From Singulisphaera sp. GP187 (GTDB lineage Bacteria; Planctomycetota; Phycisphaerae; Phycisphaerales; SM1A02), in contig CAMBMO010000009.1 of NCBI GenBank assembly GCA_945868805.1, positions 1 to 64,000 on the forward strand: a DNA stretch of 64,000 nt. Reading direction: 5' to 3'. Below are positions 59,401 through 64,000 of this stretch, piece after piece (the first letter of the stretch is position 1; each line of letters opens with the position of its first letter). The notes below the pieces were generated by a model. It did not search any database and was not told where the DNA came from. It saw nothing but the letters and a program-made list of their open reading frames with translations. The translations under genes were made by a program, and so were the position numbers.

Positions 59401-62339
59401 TGTCTCCCGCACGAACCCTCTCGTTCTTGTCTGCCGGAGGAGCGTTGGTCGCTGGCCTCGCGTTCCTCGCTTCGATCGTGACCAATGGCGCGCACGGCGG
59501 AATCGAGTCGCCGTCGATCCGAGCACTCACGGCGATCTTGCTGATGGCGAGCGCACTCATCGTGGGTCTTCCACCATGGAGGTGGTGGGTGCTCACCGCC
59601 CAAGTGCTCTCGGTCGGACTCTTGATCACCGCATGCGCGGGGCTCGCCATGCCAAACGGTACGGAGAGCACTGGATTGATGGCGGGATTGACATTGCTCG
59701 CTCTCTCATGTGTTTCAACCACGCTTTCAGCGACATCCGGTCGCTGGCCCGCCGCGCTCTCGTCGAGTGCGGTGCTGGGATTGACGCTCTATGCGACACT
59801 CGCGCCCGACGCTCCTGTCTTCAACATCCAAACAGCCGACCGGTTCGCGGCGATTGATCGAATTCCCGCTATCGCTCTCGCGGCGGCTGCGTTGGCACTG
59901 CTCTCGCGCGCATGGTTTGATGCTCCCGCTCGAAGCCTGCGATTGCCACGTTGGATTGGACTTGCGATCACCGTGATTTTTCTCTCGCTCTCCTTGACCG
60001 CGTGGCATCAGCTGACCCATGCGGAACGGATGAGCACGATGCGCCAGTCACAAGCCGGCGAAGATGCAATCGGGTTCATCTTTCAAGGCGGGTTGGATCG
60101 GATCATCCAAAATTTTCAAAGACTCGATCATTCGTTTAGTTTGCCATCCACGACGACCAATGGCGCGCTGACCGACCAAGCGAACACAATTATCTCGACG
60201 AATCCGGGATTGATCGCCATCGAGTGGGTCGATGCGAATGGTCGCATCGGGTGGGCTGCGACGATGGCGGGCCTTCTTCATCCGGGCGAAGCTGGACTTG
60301 CGCCACTTGCACTCCGGACCGATGTCATCGCTGAAGCGCGCGAAAGGCGTGGCATCGCGATCGCGGGTCCGATCGATATTGGCGGGAGACGGGCGACGAT
60401 TCTCGTCTCGGTCCCTCCTGATGACGATGGTGCATTCATCGCGCTTGTGAATATTGACCGCACGATGAATTCACTGGCCCCGAGTTTCAAGAATGCTTTC
60501 GAGGCGGAGGTCTTCTTCAAGGAGAAACTCCTCTACGAACTCGGCGGAGCCGTAGGACCGAGCATCCTCGGCGCGGGGCAGTCGATCCACGTTGCTGGCG
60601 AAGAATTCTCGCTGAAGGTTCGGCCGATCCTGGCCGCAGACGGCGCGCTGTTCGTGCAACTCCCGCTCCTCCTTCTCGCTGCGATGCTCGCCGTGTCCAT
60701 TTTACTCGGGATGACACTCTTCTTCGCTCAATCATCTGCCCACCGTGCCAATCTCTCGTCCCGGGCCCACAGTCAGATGGAACAACTGATCGAAGGAGCG
60801 CGCCAAGTCGCCGTCATTGCGACCGACCGAACAGGGCTCGTCACGATTTTCAATCACGGCGCGGAACGGCTGACGGGTTTCCGCTCCATCGACATCCTGC
60901 GACGCAAGGAGGCCACTTGCCTATTCGATCCAGACGAGCTGAACGCAATTGCGCCGACGGCCCCAGCGCCGGCATCGTTCGCATCGCTCGCATTGCTCGC
61001 GGACGAACAACGAGCCCACGAGCGCGACTGGACATGGAAGCGACCCGATGGCGGCCAGCGTCGCGTCAATCTCGCCGCGAATCCCTGGAGGGATGCGACG
61101 GGTGAGTTGGTGGGCTACTTGTTCATCGCGGTCGATGTCACGGAGCGCGCGGCGGCGATGCGAGCGCTCGATCATGCGAGGAAGATCGCCGACCGCGCGA
61201 GCAACATGAAAAGTTCGTTCCTCGCCAATGTCAGTCATGAGATTCGCACTCCAATGACGGCCATCCTGGGCTGCGCGGACCTTTTGCTCGACCACGAAAC
61301 CACCGAAGCCGAGCGCACCGAGTTCGCTCAGACCGTTCGCAGGAATGGGGAGCACCTGCTCGGGGTTCTCGACGACATCTTGGACATCTCCAAGATCGAG
61401 GCTGGACGACTTCGGATCGAGATGATCGAGGTGCGCCTGACCGAAATCGTCGATGAGGTCATTCAGCTCATGAGAGTCCGCGCACACAAACGCGCGATCG
61501 AATTGAAAGTCGTTCGGGAGGGCACCGAGACCGATCGGCTCGTGCGGACGGATCCGCTTCGGGTACGACAGATCCTGGTCAATCTCATCGGGAACGCGAT
61601 CAAGTTCACTGAACGTGGTGGAGTGACGGTTCTAATCCGCACCCAAGTCGACGGAGACGCCCTCAATGCAGAAATCGAAGTTCGCGATACAGGCATTGGC
61701 ATCTCCGCAGAACAAATCAAAGTGCTCTTTCAGAATTTTGAACAGGGCGACTCCAGCACGGCAAGGAGATTTGGCGGAACCGGGCTGGGACTTGCGATCT
61801 CACAGCGACTTGCGAGAATGCTTGACGGATTGATTGGAGTCCGATCAACAGTTGGGGAAGGAAGTTCATTCACTTTCTCCTTCCGGGCACCGCTCGCCTC
61901 GGACTATGTCGAGCCGGCAAGCACGTCGGAGGGAGCGAGTCCAATCGTGATCCGACTCGACGGTCGGCGCGTGCTACTCGTCGACGACAGTCTCGACAAT
62001 CAGCGTCTGGTTTCAACGATTCTGCGAAGAGCAGGTGCGGAAGTAGAGGTCGCCGATCATGGTCGCCACGCTCTTGAGGCCGTCGCGCTCGGGCGATCGC
62101 GTCGCGAGTTTGATGTGATCATGCTCGACATGCAAATGCCCGAATTGGACGGGTATTCGACCGCGCGCGAGCTACGTGCGAGTGGCTATAAGGGCCGGAT
62201 CGTCGCGCTGACCGGAAATGCCGGCGAGGACGATCGTGGGCGGTGTCTCGACGCAGGATGTGACGACTACGCGACGAAACCGATCGAACGACTCAAGCTT
62301 TTGTCGCTCTGTGCCCAACCCCCGCTCGACACCGAGTGA
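59400..62339 (+). CDS. Hybrid sensor histidine kinase with membrane, CHASE-like, PAS and receiver domains
   Basis: 979 residues from ATG 59400, overlapping the GH63 stop by one base. About seven membrane segments (~1-215), a periplasmic CHASE-like domain (~225-415), another membrane helix (~420-445) and a PAS domain (~465-585) precede the kinase. The HisKA phospho-His is in ANVSHEIRTPMTAILG; the ATPase has NLIGNAIKFTERGG, DTGIGIS and GTGLGLAIS. A C-terminal receiver has its Asp in DVIMLDMQMPELDG. It senses an unknown signal and needs a separate HPt and output protein. Confidence 0.92.
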   Translation: MSPARTLSFLSAGGALVAGLAFLASIVTNGAHGGIESPSIRALTAILLMASALIVGLPPWRWWVLTAQVLSVGLLITACAGLAMPNGTESTGLMAGLTLLALSCVSTTLSATSGRWPAALSSSAVLGLTLYATLAPDAPVFNIQTADRFAAIDRIPAIALAAAALALLSRAWFDAPARSLRLPRWIGLAITVIFLSLSLTAWHQLTHAERMSTMRQSQAGEDAIGFIFQGGLDRIIQNFQRLDHSFSLPSTTTNGALTDQANTIISTNPGLIAIEWVDANGRIGWAATMAGLLHPGEAGLAPLALRTDVIAEARERRGIAIAGPIDIGGRRATILVSVPPDDDGAFIALVNIDRTMNSLAPSFKNAFEAEVFFKEKLLYELGGAVGPSILGAGQSIHVAGEEFSLKVRPILAADGALFVQLPLLLLAAMLAVSILLGMTLFFAQSSAHRANLSSRAHSQMEQLIEGARQVAVIATDRTGLVTIFNHGAERLTGFRSIDILRRKEATCLFDPDELNAIAPTAPAPASFASLALLADEQRAHERDWTWKRPDGGQRRVNLAANPWRDATGELVGYLFIAVDVTERAAAMRALDHARKIADRASNMKSSFLANVSHEIRTPMTAILGCADLLLDHETTEAERTEFAQTVRRNGEHLLGVLDDILDISKIEAGRLRIEMIEVRLTEIVDEVIQLMRVRAHKRAIELKVVREGTETDRLVRTDPLRVRQILVNLIGNAIKFTERGGVTVLIRTQVDGDALNAEIEVRDTGIGISAEQIKVLFQNFEQGDSSTARRFGGTGLGLAISQRLARMLDGLIGVRSTVGEGSSFTFSFRAPLASDYVEPASTSEGASPIVIRLDGRRVLLVDDSLDNQRLVSTILRRAGAEVEVADHGRHALEAVALGRSRREFDVIMLDMQMPELDGYSTARELRASGYKGRIVALTGNAGEDDRGRCLDAGCDDYATKPIERLKLLSLCAQPPLDTE

Positions 62340-62363
62340 ATTCGCTACGATTCGATTCCCCTT

Positions 62364-62450
62364 GGTGGGGTGGCAGAGTGGTCGAACGCGCCTGACTTGA
62401 AATCCGGTATGCCCTCAAAGGCATCGTGGGTTCGAATCCCACCCCCACCG
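62364..62450 (+). tRNA. tRNA-Ser, anticodon UGA
   Basis: 87 bases with a 7-base-pair acceptor stem (GGTGGGG / CCCCACC), the anticodon loop CTTGAAA (TGA at 62398-62400), a long variable arm (class II) and a T arm GTGGG-TTCGAAT-CCCAC. The discriminator is G and CCA is not encoded. The anticodon stem has one U-C mismatch. It reads UCA and other UCN codons. Confidence 0.95.
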
Positions 62451-62541
62451 TTCTCGGTTGCTTGGTTTTTTGTTTCATGGTTTTGTCCAGCATCACCCGT
62501 TTCTCTGGATCAACAGCATCAATCCCTCTTTAGGTTCTCCC

Positions 62542-64000
62542 ATGCTCCAATCAATCTCGATCATTCTCGCCACCCTCTTTACGGTCGCATCCTCCGCACA
62601 AGATGTTCCGCCAAACGCGACGATGCTGCGCTATCCCGACATCAGTCAAAATCGAATCGTCTTCTCGTATGCGAATGGACTGTGGAGCGTGGACAAGAAC
62701 GGTGGAGTCGCCCAACCCGTCGCGGATCCGCCAGGCGCCGAGACTTTTGCGCGATTTTCGCCGGATGGAAAGTCGATCGCATTCATCGGCAACTATGAAG
62801 GCAATAAAGACATCTATGTGACGCCAATCGGCGGTGGAATCCCAACGCGTGTGACCTATCACCCGTCATCCGAAACTCCCGCCGACTGGCTGAGTGATGG
62901 GCGCATCCTCTTCAGTTCACAGGGGATGGGGACCTATCCAAGGGCGCCGCAAATATTCGCCGTCAGCGCTGAGGGCGGACTGCCAATGGAGTTCCCAACC
63001 CCCTATGGCGCGAACCCGACAGTCAGCGCAAACGGAAAGTTACTCGCGTACACCCCTCACTCGACCGATACTCGAACTTGGAAGCGATACCGCGGCGGAA
63101 TGGCGACTGATATCTGGGTCTACGACCTCGACGCAAATACGGCAAAGCGCATCACGCAGTGGGAAGGAACCGACACGATTCCAATGTGGCATGGCGACAC
63201 GCTTTACTACCTCAGCGACGCTGGACCTGAACACAGACTCAACATCTGGTCGTGCGAGGCGCAAGGAGGGAATCGACGTCAGATCACTCGATTCGCAGAG
63301 TTCGATGTGAAATGGCCGTCGATGGGTCCAGATGATGGATCAGCCGGCGAAATTGTTTTTCAGAACGGAGCACAACTCATGGTGCTCGATCTCGGCACCC
63401 GCGAGTCACGCTCGGTCGAGGTCAAGATCCCCGGAGCGCGCTCAAAGTTGCGACCTCAGACGATCGACGCAAGCGGATTCATCGATGGGTGGGATATTTC
63501 GCCTTCTGGGAAACGCGCAATCGTTTCAGCGCGAGGCGATGTCTGGACTCTGCCAGCTGAGAATGGGATTCCGCGCAACCTGACACAAAGCGACGATTCG
63601 GCCGAGCGCGAACCAACATGGAGTCCCGACGGAAAGTGGATTGCGTGGTTCGACGATTCCTCCCACGAAGGCTATGAAATCTACATTTCTTCCGCAGATG
63701 GAACGGGGTCGAAGCGAAAGCTGACGACGACCGATGGGTCGTACAAATCGGACATCAACTGGAGCCCAGATTCAAAATGGATCGCCTTTGCCGGCAAGGC
63801 GAATTCGATGTTTCTCGTCGACGCGACGACGGGCGATACAAAACTCGTCGACCGTGAAGAATTCGACGATCGCGCGCCACATCCAAAGTGGAGCCATGAT
63901 TCGTCTTGGATTACATATCGCAAGTCCGATTCGACTGGAAGGTCCGCGCAAGTCCTCGTCTACGACGTTGAATCTGGCGAAGTGCATGCGGTCACTTCGC
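62542..64000 (+). CDS. Tricorn-like protease, N-terminal beta-propeller (partial)
   Basis: At least 486 residues, open to the window end, so it is missing from the ORF track. The ATG at 62542 is followed by a signal peptide (SISIILATLFTVASSAQ). WD/TolB-like propeller repeats follow (ARFSPDGKSIAFIGNYEG, TWSPDGKWIAWFDDSSHEGY, NWSPDSKWIAFAGKANSM). The opening LRYPDISQNRIVFSYANGLW is typical of bacterial Tricorn homologues, whose C-terminal PDZ and protease domains would lie beyond 64000. Probably a periplasmic protease degrading peptides. Confidence 0.85.
   Translation, partial: MLQSISIILATLFTVASSAQDVPPNATMLRYPDISQNRIVFSYANGLWSVDKNGGVAQPVADPPGAETFARFSPDGKSIAFIGNYEGNKDIYVTPIGGGIPTRVTYHPSSETPADWLSDGRILFSSQGMGTYPRAPQIFAVSAEGGLPMEFPTPYGANPTVSANGKLLAYTPHSTDTRTWKRYRGGMATDIWVYDLDANTAKRITQWEGTDTIPMWHGDTLYYLSDAGPEHRLNIWSCEAQGGNRRQITRFAEFDVKWPSMGPDDGSAGEIVFQNGAQLMVLDLGTRESRSVEVKIPGARSKLRPQTIDASGFIDGWDISPSGKRAIVSARGDVWTLPAENGIPRNLTQSDDSAEREPTWSPDGKWIAWFDDSSHEGYEIYISSADGTGSKRKLTTTDGSYKSDINWSPDSKWIAFAGKANSMFLVDATTGDTKLVDREEFDDRAPHPKWSHDSSWITYRKSDSTGRSAQVLVYDVESGEVHAVTS

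Noticed and set aside
1-64000. Mobile elements, prophage or genomic island
   Set aside because: No transposase, integrase, phage gene, flanking direct repeats at the tRNA, or obvious composition break was seen.

Overview
The window looks like a chromosomal segment from a member of the Planctomycetota, most likely the class Phycisphaerae. This is inferred from gene content: a J-domain-like membrane protein linked to an ExbB/ExbD module, a divergent sigma-70 family gene, beta-helix and Tricorn-type secreted proteins, and ribosomal proteins with long disordered tails. No 16S gene is present to confirm it. Base composition is moderately GC-rich. Genes are packed tightly, often with ATGA, GTGA or TAATG stop/start overlaps. 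There are no CRISPR arrays, insertion sequences, integrases or phage genes. The window is core genome, and most of its interest lies in regulation and gene architecture.

Layout. 1-112: 3' end of a PLP-dependent Cys/Met-metabolism enzyme. 136-9170 (minus): a seven-gene, translationally coupled operon (VWA protein, membrane-anchored unknown, ExbB/TolQ, two ExbD/TolR, a large exported repeat protein, a J-domain-like membrane protein), a candidate energised envelope machine. 9198-16601 (plus): pyrH, frr, a secreted beta-helix/PA14 protein, nrdR, thrS and infC, the last apparently starting at AUC. 16693-24713 (plus): a complete arginine block argR-argC-argB-argF-argG-argH::GNAT-argJ, with a strong promoter and palindromic operator at argR and a terminator lying inside the convergent gene. 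24671-25838 (minus): a sigma-like factor and an overlapping partner. 26260-27336: pheS, preceded by about 420 bp carrying strong hairpins.

27385-43523 (minus): the merged S10-spc-alpha ribosomal cluster from rpsJ to rplQ, including secY, map, infA, rpmJ and rpoA. rpmD, adk and rpsD are missing from their usual positions. Short tandem repeats sit at several gene ends, and S5, L15, L5 and L29 carry low-complexity C-terminal tails. rpsJ has a strong promoter and a hairpin that would bury its ribosome-binding site. 43600-48158 (plus): a divergent operon with two exported proteins, a GT2 glycosyltransferase and a protein resembling the BshC fold family.

48354-53468 (minus): lysS, a transglutaminase-like protein, an NAD(P)HX dehydratase and a YhaM-type exoribonuclease. 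53523-62339 (plus): prfB, which needs a +1 frameshift at CUU-UAA-C (UAA instead of the classical UGA), followed by a GH133 debranching enzyme, a GH63 glucosidase and a hybrid sensor kinase in one overlapping operon. 62364-62450: tRNA-Ser(UGA). 62542-64000: the N-terminal propeller of a Tricorn-like protease, cut by the window edge.

Most promising for follow-up: the prfB UAA frameshift site, the VWA/ExbB/ExbD/ExbD operon, the rpsJ hairpin, the argR operator/leaderless promoter, and the hairpin-rich region upstream of pheS.
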